Shown: one piece after another, positions 7,512 through 15,289 of the stretch
Position numbering within the stretch: the stretch's first letter is position 1
Layout of the letters: the number at the start of each line of letters is the position of its first letter
Origin: GCA-002282575 sp964416645
GTDB taxonomy: Bacteria; Pseudomonadota; Gammaproteobacteria; Thiomicrospirales; Thiomicrospiraceae
DNA: 31,738 bases
Reading direction: 5' to 3'
Assembly (NCBI GenBank): GCA_964416645.1
Contig: CAYQEZ010000020.1
Coordinates: 1 to 31,738, forward strand
Translations under genes and position numbers: made by a program
The notes under the pieces: model-generated
Told to the model about the DNA's origin: nothing
The model's database searches: none
The model's input: the letters and a program-made list of their open reading frames with translations, nothing else

Positions 7512-8315
7512 ATGGTTACCAACGAAAAAGGTTTGAGTGTACGTATGGCATCATCGGTACAAGATGTGATGAACTGCCAGCGTCTGCGTTATGAAGTGTT
7601 TGCGTTAGAAATGGGCGCTCAGTTGCCGACAGGACACTTGGGCTTAGACAAAGATGGGTTTGATGAGGTTTGTGCTCATTTATTAGTAGAAGATGTGTCA
7701 ACAGGTGATGTTGTTGCTTGTACGCGTATTTTGACGGATAAAGTAGCACAAGAAGTTGGTGGTTTTTACTATTCCGATCATGAATTCGATTTAACCAAAA
7801 TTCGTCACATGTCGGGTCGGGTAATGGAAATTGGTCGCACTTGTGTACGTGCTGATTTTCGCAATGGTGCTACAATTGGTGTATTGTGGTCTGGTTTAGC
7901 GAGCTTTATGCTGGAAGAAGGCTTCGACTTTTTAATGGGCTGTGCCAGCGTCGATTTTTCTGATGATGGTGTTCAGGTGCAAGCCATTCGTCGATACTTA
8001 GCGGACAACAACTTGTTAGCTGACAGTGACCGTTGCGTCGCTCCTCGCGTCGCCATTCCACAATTGCCAAATATGCCCGAAGCGATTAGTATTAACTGGC
8101 CGCCCTTATTAAAGGCTTATTTGCGTTTGGGTGCTAAAGTCTGTGGCGATCCATGCTTGGATAAGGCTTTTGGTGTTGCCGACTTTTTTATCTTGTTAGA
8201 TGTTAAGGACTTGAATCCTCGTTATGCGCGTCACTTTTTACAAAGAGCCACACCCATTAGTATGGTTATGCACACCCCTTTACACTCGCCCAGTCCTATC
8301 TCGCTGGCGGCTTAA
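7512..8315 (+). CDS. olsB: L-ornithine N(alpha)-acyltransferase OlsB (GNAT family)
   Basis: Transfers a 3-hydroxyacyl chain from acyl carrier protein to the alpha-amino group of ornithine, giving lyso-ornithine lipid, the first step of ornithine lipid synthesis. The 267-residue protein shows the family hallmarks: QRLRYEVFALEMGA near the start, the EIGRTCVRADFRNGATIGVLW region, and the FLMGCASVDF block. The start at 7512 (MVTNEKGLSV) is chosen because an upstream in-frame Met would run through the Pho-box array and adds unrelated sequence; the ribosome-binding site is weak. It is followed after 3 bases by olsA, so the two are one operon. Ornithine lipids contain no phosphorus, and the Pho boxes upstream agree with synthesis during phosphate starvation. 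Confidence 0.9.
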   Translation: MVTNEKGLSVRMASSVQDVMNCQRLRYEVFALEMGAQLPTGHLGLDKDGFDEVCAHLLVEDVSTGDVVACTRILTDKVAQEVGGFYYSDHEFDLTKIRHMSGRVMEIGRTCVRADFRNGATIGVLWSGLASFMLEEGFDFLMGCASVDFSDDGVQVQAIRRYLADNNLLADSDRCVAPRVAIPQLPNMPEAISINWPPLLKAYLRLGAKVCGDPCLDKAFGVADFFILLDVKDLNPRYARHFLQRATPISMVMHTPLHSPSPISLAA

Positions 8316-8318
8316 CCG

Positions 8319-9062
8319 ATGAAGTCATGGCGAGCGCTGTGGCGTTTGACCTGGCTGGGAGTGTGGTTAGCTGTCGGTGTTATTCTGGCACTGTTCCGTT
8401 TGCGAGTGCGTCCGAATAGTGCTTACACTCATGCACATCAACGTCTTATTGCTTGGTGGTCGCGCCGATTGCTATCAGTGCTTGGTATTGAGTTGTGTCA
8501 TCAGGGTCAGCCTATTCAGGGGGCTGTATGGGTGGCTAATCATCATTCTTGGTGTGATATTCTCGTTGTCATGGCCGTGTCGCCAGCGCGTTTTTTGTCG
8601 AAGCAAGAAGTGGCGCACTGGCCAGTGATTGGTTGGCTAGCACAACGTGCTGGCACCTTGTTTATTAAACGAGGGCAAGGAGAAACGGCACAAGCGATGC
8701 ATAACATGGCTAAGCTGGTGCAAGCAGGAGATAGTGTGCTCTTCTTTCCCGAAGGCACAACCACTGACCATGCGCCTAAGCCTTTTCATGCGCGTTTATT
8801 TGCCTTGCCCATCGAATTGGGTGTTTTAGTTCAGCCGTTATGTTTAAGTTATCATGATGCTAAGGAGCGCCGTAATGATATTGCTTATGTTGGCGAACAA
8901 AGCTTTATTGCCAACCTATGGTATCTACTTCAGCAACAAGGAGTGCAGGCTCGCATTACCTTTCTGCCAACCATAACGGTGACTAAGGACAGTGTGCGTA
9001 ATCAGTTAGCACAGCAAGCGCACAGTGTGATTGAGCAGGAGTGGCTGAAGGACGCTCATTAA
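8319..9062 (+). CDS. olsA: lyso-ornithine lipid O-acyltransferase OlsA (PlsC-like)
   Basis: A member of the PlsC/lysophosphatidic acid acyltransferase family, 247 residues. An N-terminal membrane helix (about 8-27) anchors it to the inner membrane. The catalytic HX4D motif is His75 to Asp80 (NHHSWCD), and the substrate-binding FPEGT block is at 143-147, with the intermediate FIKRG motif near 115. By sequence alone it could acylate lysophosphatidate. Its position 3 bases behind olsB, behind a Pho-box array, makes lyso-ornithine lipid the likely acceptor, giving the mature ornithine lipid. A housekeeping plsC would be expected elsewhere. Confidence 0.85.
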   Translation: MKSWRALWRLTWLGVWLAVGVILALFRLRVRPNSAYTHAHQRLIAWWSRRLLSVLGIELCHQGQPIQGAVWVANHHSWCDILVVMAVSPARFLSKQEVAHWPVIGWLAQRAGTLFIKRGQGETAQAMHNMAKLVQAGDSVLFFPEGTTTDHAPKPFHARLFALPIELGVLVQPLCLSYHDAKERRNDIAYVGEQSFIANLWYLLQQQGVQARITFLPTITVTKDSVRNQLAQQAHSVIEQEWLKDAH

Positions 9063-9084
9063 AAACCCCACGCGCTGGTGGGGG
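9061..9084 (-). terminator. rho-independent terminator of the DUF4395 gene
   Basis: CCCCAC (9066-9071) pairs with GTGGGG (9078-9083) around a 6-base loop. Only on the minus strand is the stem followed by a T run (TTTTTAATG), so it ends the convergent minus-strand gene and begins at the last base codons of olsA. Confidence 0.65.
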
Positions 9085-9111
9085 TAAAGGAGAAGTTTAG
9101 GGAGCATTTAC

Positions 9112-9864
9112 TTAGCTTGATGCTTGATTATTTGCCTGTTCTGTGGCTTGTTTTGCTTTGTGGCGTGCCGCAATGGCTTCCCAATCAATATTGTTGCAAG
9201 CTTCACATTCTTCTTTAAAAATGCCTACTTTGACGAGTAGGGCGTGCAGCTTACAACCGACGCAGAAGCCTAAAATGGCTTCCATCCACATAAAGCCTAA
9301 GCATAAAAATACCAACATGGGAATCCAGATGGGCATTACCTGAGCATCGGTCACAATGGTTAAGCCGAACAGGTTATTCATTAAACGTGCAAAGCTATCG
9401 GGATTGAAGAACACCAAGCAGGCAATAATCATGAATGCACCAATGCTCCACGCCATGCGTTTTGGGTTGAGTGGTTTGTAAGACACGGGTTTGTTGCGCG
9501 CTAGAAAACTGGCAATCCAAATGGTGGGTGATAAGCGCGAGGTAGTGACGAACATACCCGCCAGCATTTCAAACAAAGCATAAAACAATACCCAAGTTTG
9601 AAAGGTGTAATCGTAAGTACGACGCAAGGCTTCGACGGTGTAAATGATGCGACCGTCAAAATCTATGTCACCAGTATCGGTAATCATCGAGGTATCTGGC
9701 ACAACCCAGTTAGAACCAAATATCACATCAATTAGGGTGTAGAGCATATATAAGGGAATGAATATTAAAAAACCAGCGCGAATACTGACAGCAGTTTCGT
9801 TAATGTAGGTGGTTTCTTCTTTTGAATCACGAAACCATTGGTTCAATAATGGAGCAGATGACAT
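9112..9864 (-). CDS. DUF4395-type membrane protein with two CxxC motifs
   Basis: A 250-residue inner-membrane protein with about four to five hydrophobic segments (near 30-48, 90-107, 138-154 and 178-200). The C-terminal half has the DUF4395 pattern: RLSPTIWIASFLARNK, a KPLNPKRMAWSIG loop and the closing ILGFCVGCKLHALLVK. Cysteines form two CxxC pairs, Cys201/Cys204 at a membrane border and Cys220/Cys223 (ECEAC) just after, which could bind metal or act in thiol redox chemistry. The biochemical function of the family is not known to me. A GAGG ribosome site precedes the ATG, and a perfect 16-bp palindrome of the NemR type lies 20 bases upstream. It is convergent with olsA and divergent from btaA, and probably not part of either operon. 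Confidence 0.75.
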   Translation of the reverse strand: MSSAPLLNQWFRDSKEETTYINETAVSIRAGFLIFIPLYMLYTLIDVIFGSNWVVPDTSMITDTGDIDFDGRIIYTVEALRRTYDYTFQTWVLFYALFEMLAGMFVTTSRLSPTIWIASFLARNKPVSYKPLNPKRMAWSIGAFMIIACLVFFNPDSFARLMNNLFGLTIVTDAQVMPIWIPMLVFLCLGFMWMEAILGFCVGCKLHALLVKVGIFKEECEACNNIDWEAIAARHKAKQATEQANNQASS

Positions 9865-9884
9865 GGTGGTTTTTCCTCTTTTTT

Positions 9885-9900
9885 TAGACCAGCTGGTCTA
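9885..9900. promoter_or_regulatory. perfect 16-bp palindrome, NemR/TetR-type operator
   Basis: TAGACCAGCTGGTCTA is fully palindromic and fits the TAGACC-N4-GGTCTA pattern reported for the E. coli repressor NemR (TetR family), which responds to electrophiles and hypochlorite. It lies 20 bases before the DUF4395 start and about 110 bases from the btaA Pho box, so it most likely represses the DUF4395 gene. No tetR-type gene is in the window. Confidence 0.65.
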
Positions 9901-10011
9901 TTTATGGGTGGATTTATCATATCAGTAAAAACTAATTTATCACGCCTTTTTGACATCGAATTTTTATATGTTTCGATTAGTTTTTTTAATGAAGTTATTG
10001 GGCTTGTTGAT

Positions 10012-10064
10012 TGTCATCTATTTGTCACAGGCTTGTCATGAAATTGCGATGCAAGCCATATACA
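10012..10064 (+). promoter_or_regulatory. putative Pho-box array and -10 of the btaA operon
   Basis: Four hexamers at exact 11-bp steps: TGTCAT 10012, TGTCAC 10023, TGTCAT 10034 and TGCGAT 10045. The first three are near-consensus PhoB half sites. TATACA (10059-10064) is a good -10 at the right distance behind them, with no separate -35, as expected for a PhoB-activated promoter. Confidence 0.75.
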
Positions 10065-10105
10065 CTGCTGGCTAATTTAGTGTTAGTGGTGGAGAGCCAA
10101 AAAGT

Positions 10106-11317
10106 ATGTCAAGTAAAGCGCTGTTGTCGGATGCAGTAGGGTTGTCATCTCAGATTTCACAACAAGAAGGTCGCAGTTTGATGGATCGCTTGTTTGTGCG
10201 TTGGTTCGATCGTTTGGTGTATCCACTAATTTGGGAAGACCCTGTTGCCGATTTAACAGCGATGGGCGATATTAACGGGCAAAACATGGTTTGTCTTACC
10301 TCGGGCGGTTGTAATGTCTTATCTTATTTGTCGGCTCAACCTGCGCATATTGCTGCGGTGGATTTGAATGAAGCCCATTTGGCATTGTTAGCCTTAAAGC
10401 GTACGGCAGCTGAGCATTTGTCGTATGATGAATTTCATCAGCTTTTTGCTTTGGCCAATGTGCCACAGAATGCCACGTTAATGAGTGGTTTAATTCCTTA
10501 TTTGCCTGAATTTGCGCAGTCCTATTGGGGTAGGGTTGATTTAACGGGTCGCGCTAAGTGGTTTAGTCAAGACTTTTATCATCAAGGATTACTGGGTAAT
10601 TTCATTGGGTTCGGTCATTGGTTAGCGAAACGTTTGGGTTATGATTTGTCGGCAGTGATGCAAGCCAAAACCAGCGAAGAAGCACAAATGATTTTTGATG
10701 CACAAATTGCGCCTGTTTTTGATAGCCGATTGGTGCGTTGGTTATCGTCGCAAGTGTGGGTGCTCTATAGTTTGGGTATTCCACCGCGTCAGTACGAGTT
10801 GTTGAAGGGTGATGCTGACCACATGGCGGATGTATTAAAAGCGCGTTTACGTCATTTGGTTTGCGATTATCCTTTGGCAGACAATTATTTTGCGTGGCAG
10901 GCATTTGCGCGTCGGTTTAATGCCGATGACCAGTCAGCGTTACCCTTGTATTTACAACAAGCTCATTATGCTTCGACACAAACCGCCGCCGAAAAAGTGA
11001 CTATTCATCATCAATCCGTGACCGACTATTTGACTGTTCGTCCTGCGATGAGTGTCGATGTTTATGTGTTGCTGGATGCACAAGATTGGATGTCGGAAAA
11101 TCAGTTAATTGAGTTATGGATCGAGATTAATCGCACGGCTCGCATGGGGGCGAGGGTTGTCTTCCGTGCTGCGGGTAAAGAATCACCTTTGGAAGGTATG
11201 TTGCCTGTAGCGCTACTTAGTTGTTGGTCAAGCTGTGATGAGGCTAATGATGCTTTCTGGCAGGCTGATCGTTCAGCCATATACGGTGGCTGCTTCGTTT
11301 ACACGCGCATTTGCTAA
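10106..11317 (+). CDS. btaA: SAM:diacylglycerol 3-amino-3-carboxypropyltransferase BtaA (DUF3419)
   Basis: Transfers the 3-amino-3-carboxypropyl group of S-adenosylmethionine to diacylglycerol, giving diacylglyceryl-homoserine, the precursor of the phosphorus-free betaine lipid DGTS. The 403-residue protein shows the family opening VYPLIWEDP (about 38-46), the SAM-site motif TSGGCNVL (65-72) and AAVDLNEAH (83-91), and a C-terminal VYVLLDAQDWM stretch. The length is normal for stand-alone bacterial BtaA. GGAGAG precedes the ATG. It heads a three-gene operon with a FemAB/GNAT-like gene (15-base gap) and plcP. The usual partner btaB is not in the operon or recognisable elsewhere in the window. 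The Pho-box array upstream supports induction by phosphate starvation. Confidence 0.9.
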   Translation: MSSKALLSDAVGLSSQISQQEGRSLMDRLFVRWFDRLVYPLIWEDPVADLTAMGDINGQNMVCLTSGGCNVLSYLSAQPAHIAAVDLNEAHLALLALKRTAAEHLSYDEFHQLFALANVPQNATLMSGLIPYLPEFAQSYWGRVDLTGRAKWFSQDFYHQGLLGNFIGFGHWLAKRLGYDLSAVMQAKTSEEAQMIFDAQIAPVFDSRLVRWLSSQVWVLYSLGIPPRQYELLKGDADHMADVLKARLRHLVCDYPLADNYFAWQAFARRFNADDQSALPLYLQQAHYASTQTAAEKVTIHHQSVTDYLTVRPAMSVDVYVLLDAQDWMSENQLIELWIEINRTARMGARVVFRAAGKESPLEGMLPVALLSCWSSCDEANDAFWQADRSAIYGGCFVYTRIC

Positions 11318-11332
11318 GCTGAAGCCTAAGTC

Positions 11333-12415
11333 ATGCAAGATGCGTGCGCTGTTGATGCTTGGGTCGCTGCGATGCAGCAGAAGATTCTGATTGCCAATTG
11401 GTATGCCGATGTGCAGTCAGTTTCAGTGAATGGGGTTGCTTTACCCTTAGCCTTAGGGCGTGTAATGCCAGAGCAGACTTACCTTTCTTCGCCACAGCAT
11501 GGTTTTATTGACTATGCTCGTGATGAGTGTGATCAACTGAGTGATGCAATAGCACAACGCTGGGCGAAAGTGGGGCTTTCTATTGTTGAGCCTTGGTTTC
11601 GGGCATTAGGTTTAGATGAATCGGTTAGCATTAATGCTTGGGGCGTTTCTACCCATTTGTATCCACAATGGTTAGATGACACACTGACTGAGTTAAGGGA
11701 TCGATTGGTTGTGGAGCATCCTAGGCGTGCTTTATGGTTACGTACCTTGCACGAGGGTTATGATGCCTCTTTAATCGAAGCTGCTAAAAAGCAGGGTTGG
11801 CAATTATGGCCCAGTCGGGTGGTCTATGGTTTTGACTGGAAAACATCGAACCAGTGGATGAAGCAGCGCAATAACCAAATTGATCAAAAGTTATTACAAA
11901 AAACGACGCTTACTTCTTTATTTCCACAGGATTTTAATGATTCGCATGCGCAAGCAATGGCTCAGCTATATCAACAGTTATATATTGAGAAACATTCACG
12001 CTGGAATGCGCACTACACACCGGCTTATTTTCAACAAGCCATTGAGCATCAATGGTTGTCTTTTTATGGTTTTGCCGATGAACAGGGTCAGTTAGTGGCT
12101 TTCATTGGTGTGTTTGCGCAAGACGGAGTGATGACCACGCCGATGCTCGGTTATGACACCAGCTTGCCGATTGAATTGGCTCTATATCGTTTGTTGATGG
12201 CAAGGGTGTTGCGTCAAAGTATTGAGCAACAAGCTTACCTTAATTTAGGGGCTGGTTCGGCCAATTTTAAACGTATGCGGGGTGGTCTTGCGCACATGGA
12301 GTGGCATGCATTTTATGCTAAACACTTACCCAAATGGCAAGGCCTAGCAATGCAGATAACTGGAGTACTAATGAAACGCTATGTGCCTTCTTTTTTAGCT
12401 CAGCAAGCGGTGTAG
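11333..12415 (+). CDS. FemAB/GNAT-like acyltransferase of the btaA-plcP operon, substrate unknown
   Basis: A 360-residue soluble protein with no signal peptide or membrane helix. The C-terminal half (about 195-335) looks like the acetyltransferase fold used in FemAB and Acetyltransf_6 proteins: LYIEKHSRWNAHYTPAYF, a GQLVAFIGVF strand, then LNLGAGSANFKRMRGG (303-318) followed by EWHAFYAKHLPKW, the typical end block. The N-terminal half (LWLRTLHEGYD, then GWQLWPSRVVYGFDW) resembles a second degenerate lobe, as in tandem-GNAT FemAB proteins. Its place between btaA and plcP suggests that it works on a lipid or lipid head group, perhaps the free amino group of diacylglyceryl-homoserine. That is inference; the sequence alone shows only the fold. 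There is no Rossmann methyltransferase motif, so it is not BtaB. Confidence 0.65.
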   Translation: MQDACAVDAWVAAMQQKILIANWYADVQSVSVNGVALPLALGRVMPEQTYLSSPQHGFIDYARDECDQLSDAIAQRWAKVGLSIVEPWFRALGLDESVSINAWGVSTHLYPQWLDDTLTELRDRLVVEHPRRALWLRTLHEGYDASLIEAAKKQGWQLWPSRVVYGFDWKTSNQWMKQRNNQIDQKLLQKTTLTSLFPQDFNDSHAQAMAQLYQQLYIEKHSRWNAHYTPAYFQQAIEHQWLSFYGFADEQGQLVAFIGVFAQDGVMTTPMLGYDTSLPIELALYRLLMARVLRQSIEQQAYLNLGAGSANFKRMRGGLAHMEWHAFYAKHLPKWQGLAMQITGVLMKRYVPSFLAQQAV

Positions 12416-12418
12416 TAA

Positions 12419-13270
12419 ATGAATGATCAACAGTGGGTGCGCATGATGATTGATAAAGCACCATCTGAGCCAGCATGGATGCCGACTGATGAGCAAGCAG
12501 ATGGTGTGCACAAACATTATCGTGCGCTTTTTATTTCCGATGTGCATTTGGGTTCTAAAGGCTGTCAGGCTGAAGCTTTAGCCAAATTTCTTAAGTTTCA
12601 CCATGCGCCTGTTATTTATTTGGTAGGCGATATTATCGACGGCTGGCGTTTGAAGAAGCGCCATTTTTGGCCACAAAGTCACACCGATGTCATTCGTCGG
12701 CTATTTACCAAAGCGAAACGAGGCAGTCGCATTGTCTATATCACGGGCAACCATGACGATTTTTTACGACGTTACTCGGGTATTCATTTTGGCAATATAG
12801 AGTTGTGCGACGAAGTGGTGCATGAAACCTTGAGTGGGAAAAAGCTTTGGGTGCTGCATGGTGATGCCTATGATGGTGTGGTGACTTGTCATAAATGGCT
12901 GGCGTTATTGGGTGATTGGGCTTACGAGAGCATGTTACATGTTAATCGTTGGTACAACAAAATACGTCAATATTGGGGATTTGGTTACTGGTCTTTGTCT
13001 GCCTACTTAAAGCATCGGGTGAAGCGAGCGGTGATGTACATTCATGAATACGAACATTTGTTGATGCGAGATGCGCAAAAAGCGGGCTTAGATGGGGTGG
13101 TGTGTGGTCACATTCATCATGCCGAAATCCGTCAAACCGAGCAGGGGTGGTATGGCAATTGTGGCGATTGGGTAGAGTCTTGTACCGCCTTAGTTGAGCA
13201 CGAAGATGGACGTATGGAGTTACTGCGTTATCACGCCACTGTTCAAGCAGAGTCGAATCAGGAAGCATAA
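12419..13270 (+). CDS. plcP: PlcP-type phospholipase C (LpxH-like metallophosphoesterase)
   Basis: A 283-residue calcineurin-like metallophosphoesterase related to UDP-2,3-diacylglucosamine hydrolases. All metal-ligand blocks are present: SDVHLG (Asp41, His43), GDIIDGW (Asp71), GNHDD (Asn111-His112), HGDAYD (His147) and CGHIHH (His231, His233), followed by NCGDWVESCTALVEH. The GDxxDGWRLK and NCGDWVESCTALVEH signatures are those of PlcP, which in Sinorhizobium and marine bacteria splits membrane phospholipids to diacylglycerol when phosphate is scarce. LpxH itself is shorter and usually lies elsewhere. The gene begins 3 bases after its upstream neighbour. It would supply the diacylglycerol that BtaA uses and release phosphate-bearing head groups. 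Confidence 0.85.
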   Translation: MNDQQWVRMMIDKAPSEPAWMPTDEQADGVHKHYRALFISDVHLGSKGCQAEALAKFLKFHHAPVIYLVGDIIDGWRLKKRHFWPQSHTDVIRRLFTKAKRGSRIVYITGNHDDFLRRYSGIHFGNIELCDEVVHETLSGKKLWVLHGDAYDGVVTCHKWLALLGDWAYESMLHVNRWYNKIRQYWGFGYWSLSAYLKHRVKRAVMYIHEYEHLLMRDAQKAGLDGVVCGHIHHAEIRQTEQGWYGNCGDWVESCTALVEHEDGRMELLRYHATVQAESNQEA

Positions 13271-13297
13271 AAAAGCCCACTCAGTTGAGCGGGCTTT
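13271..13297. terminator. bidirectional terminator between plcP and amtB
   Basis: AAAGCCC-A-CTCA-gt-TGAG-C-GGGCTTT forms a long stem with one A-C mismatch, with A and T tracts at the two edges. It lies directly after the plcP stop and 30 bases past the amtB stop, serving both converging units. Confidence 0.7.
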
Positions 13298-13326
13298 GTG
13301 TTGGTATGATTTCCCAGAGGAGTGAA

Positions 13327-14676
13327 TTAGTGATGATTGTAAGCGCGTTCGTTGTGTAACGCAATATCCATACCTTCTACTTCTACTTCTTCGCTAATGC
13401 GTAGACCGACCATGATATCAATCACTTTCAAAATAATGGCGGTAACGATGACACCGTAGATGATGGTGACAATCACGCCTTCAGCTTGAATAATGAATTG
13501 TGACATCATGCTCACGCCTTCAGCTAAGCCTTTACCACCGAACATGGTATCAACAAAGATACCAGTTAGCAGCGCACCGACAATACCCGCAACCGCATGA
13601 ACACCGAAAGCGTCCAAGGCATCATCGTAACCAAAGGCACGTTTGATGCTGGTTGCGGCAACGAAGCTGATCACGCCGGCTAACAAGCCAATGAATAACG
13701 CACCTGTTGGACCAATAAAGCCAGCAGCAGGAGTAATCGCAACCAAACCCGCTACAGCACCCGAGATCAAACCAAAGCCAGTTGGTTTGCCGCGTAGAAT
13801 CCACTCAGCCATCATCCAGCCAAGTGCTGCGGTAGCGGTCGCAATTTGCGTTACCAGCATCGCCATAGAAGCCGTGCCGTCAGCCGCTAGTTGAGAACCA
13901 GCGTTGAAACCAAACCAACCTACCCACAGCAAGGCACCACCCACCATAGTCAGCATCATGCTGTGCGGAGGCATAGCTTGAGCGCCGAAACCTTTACGTT
14001 TGCCAATCATGATGGCAGCAACTAAGCCTGCAATACCAGCATTGATGTGTACCACGGTACCGCCTGCAAAGTCTAATACACCATCTTCAGATAGGAAGCC
14101 ACCGCCCCACACCCAGTGAGCAAGCGGTACATAGACAAAGGTAATCCATGACAGGGTGAACAGTAGGATGGCTGAGAATTTCATACGTTCTGCATAACCA
14201 CCGACAATAATCGCAGGAGCAATGATGGCAAAGGTCATTTGGAACATGATGAACAAGACTTCAGGAATGGTGCCGTGTAAGTCGTCCGCAGTAATACCTG
14301 CTAAGAAGGCTTTAGACAGGTCACCAATCACCGCGTTGTAATCGCCACCATCACCAAAAGCGAGGCTGTAACCGTAAGCAAACCACACCAGTGTGCCGAC
14401 ACCAACAATGGCAAAAACTTGCATCATCGTCGATAGGGCATTTTTAGAGCGCACCATGCCAGCATAATAAAGAGCCAGACCCGGAATGATCATTAATAAA
14501 ACTAAGGCGCTGGAAATGAGCATCCAAGCGGTATCGCCAGCACTGAGGCTAGCCACTTCAGCGGCGGCTTCACCAGCGACTTCAGCTGCTGCTTCTTCGG
14601 CCCAACTGAGCATTGGCGTCATGACACTGCCGACCCCAGCAAGGGTAAGCAAGGCTTTTTGAGCAAGTGCTTGCAT
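13327..14676 (-). CDS. amtB: ammonium transporter AmtB
   Basis: Trimeric inner-membrane channel for ammonium. The 449-residue protein starts with a signal peptide (MQALAQKALLTLAGVGSVM..., cleavage expected after LSWAEE or nearby), an Ala/Glu-rich periplasmic linker, then about eleven membrane helices. The twin histidines of the pore are in DFAGGTVVHINAG and in FGVHAVAGIVGALLTG, and the phenylalanine gate region is FIMFQMTFAIIAPA. The C-terminal EEVEVEGMDIALHNERAY tail is the cytoplasmic segment contacting GlnK. AAGGAG precedes the ATG. It lies 29 bases behind glnK and is cotranscribed with it from the sigma-54 promoter at 15089. Confidence 0.97.
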   Translation of the reverse strand: MQALAQKALLTLAGVGSVMTPMLSWAEEAAAEVAGEAAAEVASLSAGDTAWMLISSALVLLMIIPGLALYYAGMVRSKNALSTMMQVFAIVGVGTLVWFAYGYSLAFGDGGDYNAVIGDLSKAFLAGITADDLHGTIPEVLFIMFQMTFAIIAPAIIVGGYAERMKFSAILLFTLSWITFVYVPLAHWVWGGGFLSEDGVLDFAGGTVVHINAGIAGLVAAIMIGKRKGFGAQAMPPHSMMLTMVGGALLWVGWFGFNAGSQLAADGTASMAMLVTQIATATAALGWMMAEWILRGKPTGFGLISGAVAGLVAITPAAGFIGPTGALFIGLLAGVISFVAATSIKRAFGYDDALDAFGVHAVAGIVGALLTGIFVDTMFGGKGLAEGVSMMSQFIIQAEGVIVTIIYGVIVTAIILKVIDIMVGLRISEEVEVEGMDIALHNERAYNHH

Positions 14677-14705
14677 AATGGTTTCTCCTTATGAGTAAAA
14701 TAAGT

Positions 14706-15044
14706 TTAGAGCGCAACTGAACCACGTTCGCCAGTGCGAATACGGACCACTTCGTCTAAGTTAGTAATGAAAATTTTACCGTCGCCGATTTTGCCTGTGT
14801 GCGCTGCGCCAATCAGTGCTTCCATGACACTATCAACACGTTCACTGGCAACAGCGATTTCGACTTTAATTTTGGGTAAAAATTCGACCGTGTATTCCGC
14901 ACCACGGTAAATTTCGGTATGGCCTTGTTGACGACCAAAACCTTTCACTTCAGTCACGGTCATGCCGTGGATGTCGAGTGTGCTTAACGCTTCTCGTACA
15001 TCGTCGAGTTTAAAGGGTTTGATAATGGCGGTGATCAATTTCAT
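14706..15044 (-). CDS. glnK: nitrogen regulatory PII protein GlnK
   Basis: 112-residue PII signal protein, a trimer that reads 2-oxoglutarate, ATP/ADP and, by uridylylation, glutamine. The T-loop Tyr51 is conserved (TEIYRGAEYTVEF), as are the B-loop TGKIGDGKIF and the C-terminal RIRTGERG. Full family length. Upstream GGAGA is a clear ribosome site. The pairing with amtB marks it as GlnK rather than GlnB: under nitrogen shock deuridylylated GlnK blocks the AmtB pore. A sigma-54 promoter lies 45-60 bases upstream. Confidence 0.97.
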   Translation of the reverse strand: MKLITAIIKPFKLDDVREALSTLDIHGMTVTEVKGFGRQQGHTEIYRGAEYTVEFLPKIKVEIAVASERVDSVMEALIGAAHTGKIGDGKIFITNLDEVVRIRTGERGSVAL

Positions 15045-15088
15045 GATGAGTCTCCGTGTTTTAGAATAGTGATAATCGTAAATTAATA

Positions 15089-15104
15089 AGCGTTTTACGT
15101 GCCA
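15089..15104 (-). promoter_or_regulatory. sigma-54 promoter of glnK-amtB
   Basis: Minus strand TGGCACGTAAAACGCT: invariant GG and GC are 10 bases apart, and the TGGCAC -24 block is perfect. Transcription should start near 15078, giving a leader of about 34 bases. Confidence 0.75.
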
Positions 15105-15189
15105 ATCCTAAAATAATCATATATATCAACAAGATAATATGTGTTTTAAGGGTTTTTATCTGTTATAAAATGCTTTATAAGTTTTATGT

Positions 15190-15210
15190 GGTGCTTTTTG
15201 CACCAAATTG
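15190..15210. promoter_or_regulatory. candidate NtrC-binding half sites for glnK-amtB
   Basis: GGTGC (15190-15194) and GCACC (15200-15204) form a perfect inverted repeat around TTTTT, about 115 bases upstream of the expected start. On the minus strand ATTTGGTGCAAAAA closely repeats half of the stronger NtrC site found before glnA. The usual inward GCACC-N5-GGTGC order is not met, so these are half sites at best. Confidence 0.4.
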
Positions 15211-15232
15211 TATTTTTAAAGTTTTGTTGGTA

Positions 15233-15258
15233 TAAAAAAAAGCAGCCTTTCGGCTGCT
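15233..15258 (-). terminator. rho-independent terminator of the porin gene
   Basis: Minus strand: AGCAGCC-GAAA-GGCTGCT followed by an uninterrupted T run, a textbook intrinsic terminator 31 bases after the porin stop. Confidence 0.85.
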
Positions 15259-15289
15259 AAGGGTTAACATGAGGATCAATTGGGTTAGG

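Noticed and set aside
13643..13894. Plus-strand frame opposite amtB
   Set aside because: Antisense shadow of a strongly conserved transporter gene with no ribosome site or recognisable product.
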